Of a stretch of 6,312 bases of DNA, positions 1 to 6,197 are shown piece after piece; positions within the stretch are counted from its first letter, which is position 1, and each line of letters opens with the position of its first letter. This DNA comes from Bacillota bacterium (lineage in GTDB: Bacteria > Bacillota_I > Bacilli_A > Acholeplasmatales > UBA5453). The notes below the pieces were generated by a model. That model had not been told where the DNA came from. It saw only the letters and a list, made by a program, of their open reading frames with translations, and ran no database searches. The DNA is taken from contig JAEZHT010000007.1 of NCBI GenBank assembly GCA_023436805.1, positions 1-6,312 of the forward strand. The letters run 5' to 3'. The position numbers and the translations under genes are program-made.

Positions 1-188
1 TGTTCACTGTCTTTGAGTAGTTGATAGTTTTCGTTATAGGATAAGTAGCCATTGGTTTTTATAAAATGTTGTCTGACATTATATAGCGCTTGATTATAGA
101 GACTTCTTGAAGCACGCATTAATGATAATAGAAACTGGTGTTGATTTGAATTCAAATAGAGTCTTGTTTTTAGGGCTTTATAAGGCAT
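1..188 (-). CDS. tnpB: TnpB / IS200-IS605 OrfB family protein, N-terminal part only
   Basis: Only the first 62 codons lie in the window; the gene runs off the left edge, so completeness and the catalytic RuvC residues cannot be judged. The start is ATG at 188-186, preceded by AAGGAGGA at 197-204 with 8 bases between. The translated N-terminus opens with a KTRLYLNSNQ strand and continues with the helix ASRSLYNQALYNVRQ and the segment TNGYLSYNENYQLLK. This is the typical opening of the OrfB/TnpB branch in which an LYN..LY..RQ helix precedes a YLSY..Y.LLK segment. TnpB proteins are RNA-guided DNA nucleases carried by IS200/IS605-type elements and use an RNA made from the element's far end, which here would lie left of the window. 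Family assignment is by motif recognition and is fairly secure; whether the element is intact is unknown. Confidence 0.8.
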   Translation of the reverse strand, partial: MPYKALKTRLYLNSNQHQFLLSLMRASRSLYNQALYNVRQHFIKTNGYLSYNENYQLLKDSE

Positions 189-214
189 AAATGGATTCCT
201 CCTTTCTTACTCAA

Positions 215-223
215 ATTATACCA
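215..223 (-). promoter_or_regulatory. Extended -10 promoter for tnpB
   Basis: On the minus strand the sequence reads TGGTATAAT: a perfect TATAAT box (215-220) with the TG of an extended -10 one base upstream. No good -35 box lies at the usual spacing, which is common for extended -10 promoters. Transcription would start about 20 bases before the tnpB ATG, just ahead of its ribosome binding site. Confidence 0.55.
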
Positions 224-233
224 TAAATAACTC

Positions 234-251
234 ATAAAATATATATTTTAT
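234..251. repeat. 18-bp perfect AT-only palindrome
   Basis: ATAAAATATATATTTTAT is its own reverse complement. It lies immediately upstream of the tnpB -10 box. IS200/IS605 elements carry subterminal hairpins near each end, so this could belong to the element's left end, but the tract is purely A/T and may simply be promoter-flanking DNA. The rest of 252-376 contains no gene that I can support. Confidence 0.5.
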
Positions 252-376
252 ATGAATATTTAATTATATAGAAAGTCATGAAAGAAGGTATATTAATGGG
301 TGTTTTATTGAAACTTCTATTAAACAGCTTAAATGATTGTTAGATGATAGAACAATAAGAGACGAACTTTCCTAGT

Positions 377-410
377 AAACAAAAAAATAAAGACGAGCAA
401 TCGTCTTTAT
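377..410 (-). terminator. Intrinsic terminator of the sigma-factor operon
   Basis: A perfect 10-bp stem (387-396 paired with 401-410) closes a 4-base loop at 397-400, read TTGC on the minus strand. On the minus strand it is followed at once by six T residues (386-381), then G and more T. It begins about 18 bases past the stop codon of the lipoprotein gene. On the plus strand the trailing T-run is poorer (CTTTTATATT), so minus-strand termination is the better reading. Confidence 0.85.
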
Positions 411-428
411 CTTTTATATTGGCTTGGT

Positions 429-1799
429 TTAGCCATTATTATGTTGTGTTTGTTGTCTAACCATGTGTTCGTAACGGATTTCTAAGCGGGCTTGAATGTT
501 GATTTGAGCCATTTGTAATCTGAATTGATTGAGTACTTGGTTGTATTGTAAGATGGTGGCTTGAAGTTGTAGATTCAAGTTCGCCATGAATAACGCTTCA
601 AATGCAGCCAAATCCACTTGATGTTCTAAGAACAATTGACGATAGGTTTCGCGAATGGTTCTGTAATCATCCATAAAGTTTTCGAGTAAAATGATTTCGA
701 TTTGACCATTTTGATAGAAGAACAAGTATTCATGCGGGATGTTTTCTGCTTCAACGTACGCTTCCACCAAAAAATCCAATTCTGCTTTGGTTGTCATATA
801 ATTCATAAAGATGGTTTGGGCTTCAGCTCTGAGGTCTGAACGTCCTTGACGATTACCATTAAATTCTTCATAGAGTGCTTTTATTTCTGCTTTATACCCT
901 ACCAACAGTTCATTTTTAGCTTGAATGTCTAAATCCGCATCTAATTTAGCTTGAATGGCGGTTTCATACGGATCGGATGAAGGAATTTCTATGGCTTCAA
1001 TCGCATCCACATATTCACCATACAGTGCAACTAAAGCGGCTGCATCTAAATCAGAGTCGACCAACAAAGCATCGAATCCAGTTGGGTTGGCGATTAACAT
1101 GAGGTTGGCTTGGGTTTCGATATACGAAACTCGTAAGTAGTGGAATGCAGCTTTCGCATTCGCTCTAAGTTGTAGGAAAGCCAATCGAACATGGTCTTGG
1201 GCAAAATCTTTTAACGCTTCACGATTTACATTGATCATCGTTAATAATTCACGAACACTCATTTCAATAGCTGCTTCATAAGTTAAGTCAACATCGAGTG
1301 CCATCGCAGCTTTGATGATGCGATACTTACCTACAGAAATGCCTAAGGCAGCGGCTTGATCGATGTCAGCTTGGGTGATGCCTGCATTCCCATCTACAAC
1401 ATCGACTGGGATGTTTTTTTGTTCAAGATGGGCTTGAATACGGCTACGTATGTGGGTTTGAATGCGATTCATTTGTGCCGTATCGTCGGTTTCGGTGGTA
1501 ACGACAACCGCATTTTCGACACCTGCTTTAAGATAGCCATAAACTCTAGCTAATTCAGCAATTTCGACCACAACATCGGCAGCGACTTTACCTTTAAAAT
1601 TCGTATCTAATAATAAGGTTTGTGCATCGTCATTGAGCGGTGTAACCGATTCAACACGGCCTCTGGCATTCGTAATGATTTCAACACTTGGGTTGATGTC
1701 CATGGTGATTCTAGCATTTGCTGCGTTGACCGATTCAGTACAAGCCGCTAAGATGGTTAAAACCAATATGATGAATGTGAATACTAATAATTTTCTCAT
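429..1799 (-). CDS. Lipoprotein with RsgI-like (SEAL) extracytoplasmic domain
   Basis: A 456-residue predicted lipoprotein. Residues 1-20 are a lipoprotein signal peptide (MRK, hydrophobic core, lipobox L17-A-A-C20), and Cys20 is the only cysteine. Residues 30-100 match the RsgI middle domain, now called SEAL, including the signature MDINPSVE with Asn36-Pro37, the pair at which SEAL domains cleave themselves. Residues 141-190 form a second conserved block (ADIDQAAALGISVGKYRIIK, then MSVRELL) shared with the upstream gene. The remaining 270 residues are predicted helical and coiled-coil prone, with a Gln-rich end, and I recognise no domain there. The gene starts 4 bases after the upstream stop codon; its ribosome site AAGGAG (1811-1816) lies inside that gene, so the two are cotranscribed. 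It has no transmembrane helix after the lipobox and no cytoplasmic part, so it cannot bind a sigma factor directly. A co-sensor or decoy role is inference. Confidence 0.8.
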   Translation of the reverse strand: MRKLLVFTFIILVLTILAACTESVNAANARITMDINPSVEIITNARGRVESVTPLNDDAQTLLLDTNFKGKVAADVVVEIAELARVYGYLKAGVENAVVVTTETDDTAQMNRIQTHIRSRIQAHLEQKNIPVDVVDGNAGITQADIDQAAALGISVGKYRIIKAAMALDVDLTYEAAIEMSVRELLTMINVNREALKDFAQDHVRLAFLQLRANAKAAFHYLRVSYIETQANLMLIANPTGFDALLVDSDLDAAALVALYGEYVDAIEAIEIPSSDPYETAIQAKLDADLDIQAKNELLVGYKAEIKALYEEFNGNRQGRSDLRAEAQTIFMNYMTTKAELDFLVEAYVEAENIPHEYLFFYQNGQIEIILLENFMDDYRTIRETYRQLFLEHQVDLAAFEALFMANLNLQLQATILQYNQVLNQFRLQMAQINIQARLEIRYEHMVRQQTQHNNG

Positions 1800-1803
1800 G
1801 ATG

Positions 1804-3123
1804 TTATTGCTCCTTTTGTTCGTATTTTAGAATGATGTTTTGAATATAAGTTGATTCTTTTAATGATGTACTGACTTGATTCGATGTATAATACACCATA
1901 AATTCTTGATAAGCTTCAGATAATATGCGCTTATAAGCATTGCCTGACCCTGAAGCATTTTGATTCAGTAAGACATCGAGTCGTTTCGCACTTGCTAAGA
2001 ATAATTGGTCGTATAGTGAAGCATCCAAATACAGTTCAATGTTTGTCAAAACACCGATGGCATGACTAGGTGCTTGCCACTGATTCAATTGTGCCAGATT
2101 GGCATGGGTATCGACCAAATGAGAATATAATCCACGGATACTGGCTTCAAACAAAGTATCCACTTGTTGTTTCAAATAAGCTTCATAAGCATCCATTTTG
2201 GATTCTAATTGTAACAATCTTTGATATTTGAGTGTCGGTAATAATGGCACTTGAGCATTTGGGAAGTACGTATTAGAAAATGTGGTATATGCTGTATTGA
2301 ATTCCAATCCATTGCTCGTATACAATGCTTTTAATGAAACGATTTCAGCATTGATCTCAGAAATATATGCATCCACTTCCAACAATAATGTTGCTTTTTG
2401 GGCATCCATTGCTGATTTCAATGTATCGACTTGGACTTTGAGTTGAGCGAGTTCGCTAGCAACAAAGCCACGTTTGATCTCATTTAATTTCGGTATATCA
2501 TAGGTACGTAATTCATCGATTGTATAGGTTGGATCCATGTCAATGATGGCTTGAATGAGTGCCAATTTTCTTGGTGTAATCTTCAATGCTTTGGCTTCAT
2601 CGATCAGTTCATCTGTAATCTCACTCATTTGAATTCTGGATTGAAAATGCGCTTTGATGCGTTCATTGAGTTTGTTTTCAATGGCTGTTTTCTCATTGAA
2701 TGCACTGATATTTACCACAGAGGTTTGAGTCATATAACCCAACGTTGTGGCTTGTTCAATGACGGCTTCGATGGCTTCATTGACAGATAATTTAGTTAAA
2801 ACCATCGTTTCGATCAACACTTCACCATCCAAATTCAGTGCACGGGTTGCTGTGACTTGATTGTTTGTATCCACTGTAAATTCAATCGATGGATTGATGT
2901 CTACGGTTACAATCGATGGGTTGGTTGGTGTTTGTCTAAATAAGGTGATACCAAGCACAACCAACAAGAGTAGTCCAAACGTCATCGCTAGTTTCGGGTG
3001 CCATAAAACCAAACGTGCTTTATGTTGTTCTTGTCTAGGGATTTGGGATAAAATACGTTCTTTATTTAATTCAATGGTCTTACCTTCGGCTTTTAATTGT
3101 TTGATCAATTGCTTATTTGTCAT
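1804..3123 (-). CDS. Putative membrane anti-sigma factor with RsgI-like (SEAL) domain
   Basis: A 439-residue single-pass membrane protein. Residues 1-44 are a charged cytoplasmic segment, 45-62 one transmembrane helix (LAMTFGLLLLVVLGITLF), and 70-140 the RsgI-like SEAL domain with signature VDINPSIEF (Asn77-Pro78, predicted self-cleavage site). Residues 168-216 hold a conserved helical block (ELIDEAKALKITPRKLALIQ), and the rest to 439 is predicted helical. The short N-terminus resembles neither the canonical RsgI_N domain nor a zinc anti-sigma domain (no cysteines), so the sigma-binding role rests on topology and position. ATG 3123 is chosen over 3162 because AAGGAGG sits 8 bases before it; the gene overlaps the sigma stop codon by 11 bases, indicating translational coupling. 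In known RsgI systems the cleaved outer domain stays attached until the membrane part is cut by an intramembrane protease, releasing sigma. That this happens here is inference. Confidence 0.75.
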   Translation of the reverse strand: MTNKQLIKQLKAEGKTIELNKERILSQIPRQEQHKARLVLWHPKLAMTFGLLLLVVLGITLFRQTPTNPSIVTVDINPSIEFTVDTNNQVTATRALNLDGEVLIETMVLTKLSVNEAIEAVIEQATTLGYMTQTSVVNISAFNEKTAIENKLNERIKAHFQSRIQMSEITDELIDEAKALKITPRKLALIQAIIDMDPTYTIDELRTYDIPKLNEIKRGFVASELAQLKVQVDTLKSAMDAQKATLLLEVDAYISEINAEIVSLKALYTSNGLEFNTAYTTFSNTYFPNAQVPLLPTLKYQRLLQLESKMDAYEAYLKQQVDTLFEASIRGLYSHLVDTHANLAQLNQWQAPSHAIGVLTNIELYLDASLYDQLFLASAKRLDVLLNQNASGSGNAYKRILSEAYQEFMVYYTSNQVSTSLKESTYIQNIILKYEQKEQ

Positions 3124-3640
3124 GATTGGTACCTCCTTCCAGCTGGTTTTTGAGTTTTTCAAGTGCTACATTGAGTTTAAATGTCACACCTGATGTGGAT
3201 AAATTCAGTGTATTGGCGACCGATTGTCTGGTCTTGCCTTCAACAATGCATTGTATGACGATGTAAAATTCATCTTCATCTAATATTTGAGCTGCCATAT
3301 CGATGATTGGCGTTTCTTTCATGTCATCGGTGGGTTGATTGAGTGTTTCCACGTCTACGAGGGTTTCTCGTGCTAGTTTGTGGTAATGGTTGATGGCTTC
3401 GTTTTTAGCAATCCGCATGATCCAAGATTTTGGTTGGTCTTCTTGATAAGATGCTCGATGTTGAAATACTTTCATGTAGACGTCTTGCATGATTTCTTCA
3501 GCCACATCTTTCCTTTTGACGATTTGATAGATTTGATAGAACACCATTCGGTTGGTTATATCGTAAATCACATCGATCGCGTCATGGTGACCATTTTTCA
3601 GTTGTTTCATGGCTTGCTTCAATTTGATTTGATCAAACAT
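3113..3640 (-). CDS. ECF-type sigma-70 family RNA polymerase sigma factor
   Basis: A 175-residue protein of normal ECF size with only regions 2 and 4. Region 2 spans about residues 20-90 and contains DVAEEIMQDVYMKVFQ, followed by QPKSWIMRIAKNEAINHYHK, the typical ECF core-binding and -10-recognition block. A variable linker (about 91-117) leads to region 4 (about 118-168), where EFYIVIQCIVEGKTRQSVAN and LNLSTSGVTFKLNVALEKLK form the -35-reading helix-turn-helix. It would direct RNA polymerase to a small regulon when its anti-sigma partner lets go; the gene just downstream encodes the likely partner. The start at 3640 is preferred over ATG 3730 because GGGAG (3648-3652) lies 7 bases upstream and because the 3730 ATG overlaps a TATAAT box. 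It is much shorter than B. subtilis SigI (about 250 residues) and is not SigI, although its partner has an RsgI-like domain. Confidence 0.9.
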   Translation of the reverse strand: MFDQIKLKQAMKQLKNGHHDAIDVIYDITNRMVFYQIYQIVKRKDVAEEIMQDVYMKVFQHRASYQEDQPKSWIMRIAKNEAINHYHKLARETLVDVETLNQPTDDMKETPIIDMAAQILDEDEFYIVIQCIVEGKTRQSVANTLNLSTSGVTFKLNVALEKLKNQLEGGTNHDK

Positions 3641-3667
3641 ACTTTCACTCCCAACATCCCTGACACC

Positions 3668-3676
3668 TATATAACA
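3668..3676 (-). promoter_or_regulatory. Candidate extended -10 promoter for the sigma operon (proximal)
   Basis: On the minus strand TGTTATATA gives an extended -10 element about 28 bases before the sigma ATG. A CTGACA at 3694-3699 resembles a -35 box, but the spacer is 20 bases, which is too long. The 8-bp palindrome ACACGTGT (3684-3691) lies in between and could be an operator or chance. This and the distal TATAAT at 3729-3734 are alternatives. Confidence 0.35.
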
Positions 3677-3728
3677 ATTGAGTACACGTGTTTTGTCAGT
3701 AAATTTTAAAAATATTTTGCTTAATTCC

Positions 3729-3734
3729 ATTATA
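3729..3734 (-). promoter_or_regulatory. Candidate -10 box for the sigma operon (distal)
   Basis: A perfect TATAAT on the minus strand, which would give a leader of about 80 bases before the sigma ATG at 3640. No convincing -35 box precedes it. If it is used, the ATG at 3730 lies within the promoter and cannot be a translation start. Confidence 0.35.
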
Positions 3735-3741
3735 CCCCCAA

Positions 3742-3768
3742 TGAAACGAACCTGATTTTGGTTTTGTC
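3742..3768 (+). promoter_or_regulatory. Candidate ECF-sigma promoter upstream of msrA
   Basis: TGAAAC (3742-3747) is followed after 17 bases by TGTC (3765-3768). This is one base away from the TGAAAC-N16/17-CGTC form recognised by several B. subtilis ECF sigma factors. It points toward msrA, with an expected leader of about 110 bases. The recognition sequence of this particular sigma factor is unknown. Confidence 0.3.
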
Positions 3769-3777
3769 TAGATATTC

Positions 3778-3808
3778 AAAAAAAATCCCATAATTGTGAA
3801 TATGGTGA
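3778..3808 (-). terminator. Possible minus-strand terminator or attenuator upstream of the sigma operon
   Basis: A 7-bp stem with one bulged base (3786-3792 with 3801-3808, loop 3793-3800) is followed on the minus strand by eight T residues (3785-3778). A 7-bp inverted repeat (ATATTCA 3772-3778, TGAATAT 3797-3803) overlaps it and could form instead. The stem is short, so confidence is limited. It would stop leftward antisense transcripts coming from the msrA side before they enter the sigma operon. Confidence 0.35.
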
Positions 3809-3826
3809 GATTTATAGCTTGTTTAC

Positions 3827-3855
3827 TAGTCAAAATGACCAATTTAAGGTATGAT
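3827..3855 (+). promoter_or_regulatory. Candidate housekeeping promoter of the msrA cluster
   Basis: TAGTCA (3827-3832, four of six matches to TTGACA) is followed after 17 bases by TATGAT (3850-3855, five of six matches to TATAAT). Transcription would start near 3862, about 20 bases ahead of the msrA ATG and upstream of its ribosome binding site. Confidence 0.55.
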
Positions 3856-3883
3856 ATTTATAAAGCAATTTGGAGGTAATGTC

Positions 3884-4390
3884 ATGAAAAAAATTATTTT
3901 GGCTGGCGGGTGCTTTTGGGGCGTCCAAGCCTACTTTAGAGATGTAAAAGGCGTCAAACATACCGAAGTCGGGTATGCCAATGGGAACAAAGAAAACCCA
4001 ACCTACAAAGAAGTATGCAATGGGATTGCTACCCACGCAGAAGTCACTTTGGTTGAATACGATGAAAAAATCGTTCAATTACCGACCCTTTTAGATCATT
4101 TCTTTAGAATCATCAACCCTTACACACTCAATCGTCAAGGCCATGATGTAGGCGTTCAATACCGTTCAGGCATTTATTATGAACAAGAAGAAGACGCTGA
4201 TATATCGCGTCAATTCATTGCTTCAAGACAAGCGTTATCTGACCGTAAGTTTGCTGTGGTGGTTGAACCTTTAAGAAACTATTACATCGCAGAAGAATAC
4301 CATCAAGACTATTTAATCAAGAACCCAAACGGCTATTGTCATGTCAATTTGGGTCTATTGAAAGCGGATGAAAAAAATGAAAAGAACTGA
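3884..4390 (+). CDS. msrA: Peptide methionine-S-sulfoxide reductase MsrA
   Basis: A 168-residue cytoplasmic enzyme that reduces the S epimer of methionine sulfoxide in proteins back to methionine, normally recycled by thioredoxin. The catalytic motif GCFWG lies at the extreme N-terminus with Cys10 as the attacking residue. Family hallmarks follow: EVGYANG near 28-34, HAEVTLVEYD, LNRQGHDVGVQYRSGIYY, and near the end AEEYHQDYLIKNPNGYCHV, whose Cys152 is the likely resolving cysteine. Length fits a single-domain MsrA; there is no MsrB fusion and no export signal. ATG 3884 is chosen because GGAGG (3872-3876) lies 7 bases upstream and the enzyme normally starts just before this motif; the in-frame ATG at 3851 falls inside the promoter. 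It heads a run of overlapping plus-strand genes and shares its upstream region with the divergent sigma operon. Confidence 0.95.
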   Translation: MKKIILAGGCFWGVQAYFRDVKGVKHTEVGYANGNKENPTYKEVCNGIATHAEVTLVEYDEKIVQLPTLLDHFFRIINPYTLNRQGHDVGVQYRSGIYYEQEEDADISRQFIASRQALSDRKFAVVVEPLRNYYIAEEYHQDYLIKNPNGYCHVNLGLLKADEKNEKN

Positions 4391-4847
4391 TTACATTTCC
4401 TGGGATCAATACTTCATGGGTGTCGCTTCATTATCTGCCCTTCGTTCAAAAGACCCTAATACGCAGGTAGGCGCGTGCATCATTAATCCTGACAAGCGCA
4501 TCATTGGTATTGGCTATAATGGCTTGCCCCAAGTATTATCTGATGATGAATTTCCTTGGACCAAAGAGGGTGAGTTGCAAGACACCAAATACCCATATGT
4601 CGTTCATGCGGAAGCAAACGCCATTTTAAATGCAACCCAATCGCTCAAAAATGGGGTTTGTTATGTTACCTTATTCCCTTGTCATGAATGTACAAAACTA
4701 TTGATTCAAAGTGGCATCAAAGAGTTGGTATATCAAGAGAACAAATACGAAGACACCCCATCCAATCAAGCAGCGATGCGTATGTTCAAAGCTGCTGGAA
4801 TCAAAATCAGACAATTTCATTTAGGTCAACTCGAGATTAAAAAATGA
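4377..4847 (+). CDS. Deoxycytidylate (dCMP) deaminase
   Basis: A 156-residue zinc enzyme of the cytidine/deoxycytidylate deaminase family. It converts dCMP to dUMP, the substrate of thymidylate synthase. The sequence resembles eukaryotic DCTD as well as bacterial ComEB-type enzymes. The opening TDYISWDQYFMGVASLSALR and SKDPNTQVGACI are typical. Zinc ligands are His77 and the pair Cys102/Cys105 in FPCHEC, and Glu79 of HAEANAIL is the proton shuttle. The insert SDDEFPWTKEGE (55-66) is typical of dCMP rather than free cytidine deaminases. ATG 4377 is preferred over ATG 4368 because the family usually begins MKRTDYISWD and a weak ribosome site GCGGA lies 8 bases before it; 4368 would add only three residues. 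It overlaps the msrA end by 14 bases, and its TGA stop overlaps the next gene's ATG (ATGA, 4844-4847), so translation is probably coupled. Confidence 0.93.
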   Translation: MKRTDYISWDQYFMGVASLSALRSKDPNTQVGACIINPDKRIIGIGYNGLPQVLSDDEFPWTKEGELQDTKYPYVVHAEANAILNATQSLKNGVCYVTLFPCHECTKLLIQSGIKELVYQENKYEDTPSNQAAMRMFKAAGIKIRQFHLGQLEIKK

Positions 4848-5839
4848 AGTGGATCTTAAAACACAAGTTTATCACTGCCATCATTGTGGTGTTATATGCC
4901 AGCTTAACGATATTTTTCACTTACCGTCTCGATGATTATACATTGACTTTAAAAGGCGATTTAACGCCTGTCCAAACGGAAATTTCCGAAACTGAAAGTC
5001 ATCATTTTTATACGATTTATGTTGTGAGCATGGACAAACCAACCTTATTTCAATATGTCTTAGCCACCTTCACAGATACCATTGACATATCTAGATTACC
5101 CGACGCCTATCGTGGTATCAGTGCGATGGACCAGTTTAAAATGGGCCAAATCGCAGAAGAAGTCAGTTACCAATACGCAACCATTCAAGCCTATACGAAA
5201 GCCAGTCTCATCGATTCAAACATTCAAATCAATTACACACAACTGGGCTACATCGTCAGTTTTGTTGAACCTGGTCAAAAAGGTATACGCTTGGGGGACA
5301 TATTGGTTTCAGTCGAAGGTGTTTCACATCAAGATGTACCACAAAACGAATTTTTTGGTTACTTTTCAAATCAAAATACCGTCAACGTGACCGTATTGCG
5401 TGATGGCGTCCCTGTGTCATTATCTTTGAATAAACTCACATCTGTCGATCGCTATGGCATCCGTTTAGAACCTTACTTTGATATTGAAACCACACCCGAT
5501 ATCACCACGGCCTATGGCAATGACTTCATCGGTGGACCATCTGGTGGGTTGATTCAAACCCTCGATATTTACATGAAATTATTGAACATCGATTTGAAGG
5601 ACCTAAAAATTGCAGGTACCGGGACCATTGAACTCGATGGGTCGATTGGTGAAATAGGTGGTATTGAACAAAAAATCTATACGGCTTATGACCACGATGT
5701 GGATTTGTTCTTATGTGCAGCTGCCAATTATGACGCTGCATTAGCTATTTATGAAAAATTGAATAACCCCACATTCACGCTCATTAAGGTAGGTGACATC
5801 GATGAAGCGATTCAAAGCATCCTTACAAGACTACCTTGA
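4844..5839 (+). CDS. ylbL: YlbL-type membrane-anchored PDZ/Lon (S16) serine protease
   Basis: A 331-residue protein with an N-terminal membrane anchor (about 8-27), an extracytoplasmic linker region, a PDZ domain (about 131-198, with GYIVSFVEPGQKGIRLGDIL) and a C-terminal Lon-type proteolytic domain (about 225-331). The catalytic dyad is visible: Ser233 in GGPSGGL and Lys277 in GEIGGIEQKIYTA. Their spacing of 44 matches the Lon family, and both positions closely match those of B. subtilis YlbL. There is no ATPase domain, as expected for this family. In B. subtilis YlbL (DdcP) removes the division inhibitor YneA after DNA damage; no YneA is visible here, so the substrate is unknown. The gene has no good ribosome site of its own and starts in a 4-base ATGA overlap with the deaminase gene, so it is likely read by coupled translation. 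The next gene begins inside its last 38 bases. Confidence 0.9.
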   Translation: MKWILKHKFITAIIVVLYASLTIFFTYRLDDYTLTLKGDLTPVQTEISETESHHFYTIYVVSMDKPTLFQYVLATFTDTIDISRLPDAYRGISAMDQFKMGQIAEEVSYQYATIQAYTKASLIDSNIQINYTQLGYIVSFVEPGQKGIRLGDILVSVEGVSHQDVPQNEFFGYFSNQNTVNVTVLRDGVPVSLSLNKLTSVDRYGIRLEPYFDIETTPDITTAYGNDFIGGPSGGLIQTLDIYMKLLNIDLKDLKIAGTGTIELDGSIGEIGGIEQKIYTAYDHDVDLFLCAAANYDAALAIYEKLNNPTFTLIKVGDIDEAIQSILTRLP

Positions 5840-6197
5840 TGCGAGAAAAGCATACCGGACCATCACCAAACCATGGTCATTCAAGAAAAATCTGGGTTAC
5901 GCCGTTTCAACCACAGGAACAGCCTTCACGATTATGATGTTACCCGCCCTTTTAGTCATCAATTTATTGGTTTTTGTTGCCTATACGAAGGTTTGGATTG
6001 TGTATGGGGCATTGATTGGATACGGCTTTATTCACCTGTCCTATGTATTTCAAACTTATTACATAAAAGACTATTCAAATGACCTTGAATTTGTTAAAAT
6101 AAGAAGGCTATTCAAACTGTATACATACACCTATGGTGTGTTGTGGTTTGGATTGGTATATACTTTATACCTAATATTTGGAGGTTACATCGCATGA
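5802..6197 (+). CDS. Small hydrophobic membrane protein of unknown function
   Basis: A 131-residue protein that I do not recognise. The first 35 residues are basic and hydrophilic (YLDARKAYRTITKPWSFKKN), suggesting a cytoplasmic N-terminus. Three hydrophobic segments follow at about 42-62, 64-84 and 108-128, separated by a charged loop (IKDYSNDLEFVKIRRLFK). It is rich in Tyr and Phe and has no cysteine. The start is ATG 5802, with AGGTAGGTG (5787-5795) 6 bases upstream; an in-frame GTG at 5793 overlaps that ribosome site and is less likely. The gene overlaps the protease gene by 38 bases and its TGA overlaps the lspA ATG (6194-6197). This tight packing argues that it is real and expressed with its neighbours. 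Its position between a membrane protease and the lipoprotein signal peptidase gives no clear function. Confidence 0.85.
   Translation: MKRFKASLQDYLDARKAYRTITKPWSFKKNLGYAVSTTGTAFTIMMLPALLVINLLVFVAYTKVWIVYGALIGYGFIHLSYVFQTYYIKDYSNDLEFVKIRRLFKLYTYTYGVLWFGLVYTLYLIFGGYIA

Noticed and set aside
278..343. Plus-strand 22-codon ORF (MKEGILMGVLLK...) between tnpB and the operon
   Set aside because: It has no good ribosome site before its first ATG, is very short, and lies in AT-rich DNA where such frames arise by chance.
336..356. ATTGTT/AACAAT stem with 9-base loop as a terminator
   Set aside because: The stem is only 6 bp of mostly A/T with no T-tract on either side; the terminator at 377-410 is far better.
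3124..3162. 13-residue extension of the anti-sigma protein from ATG 3162
   Set aside because: AAGGAGG lies inside the extension, exactly placed for the ATG at 3123.
955..3709. Several plus-strand open frames of 60-110 codons (for example 1356-1553, 2861-3193, 3380-3709)
   Set aside because: They lie opposite the three convincing minus-strand genes, show no family motifs, and are explained as antisense shadows.
3641..3730. 30-residue N-terminal extension of the sigma factor from ATG 3730
   Set aside because: That ATG overlaps a TATAAT box, has no ribosome site, and the extra residues do not resemble ECF sequence; ATG 3640 has GGGAG upstream.
3734..3750. ACCCCC followed by CGAA on the plus strand, resembling a SigI promoter
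   Set aside because: The two elements are only 7 bases apart, far shorter than SigI spacing, and the sigma factor here is ECF rather than SigI.
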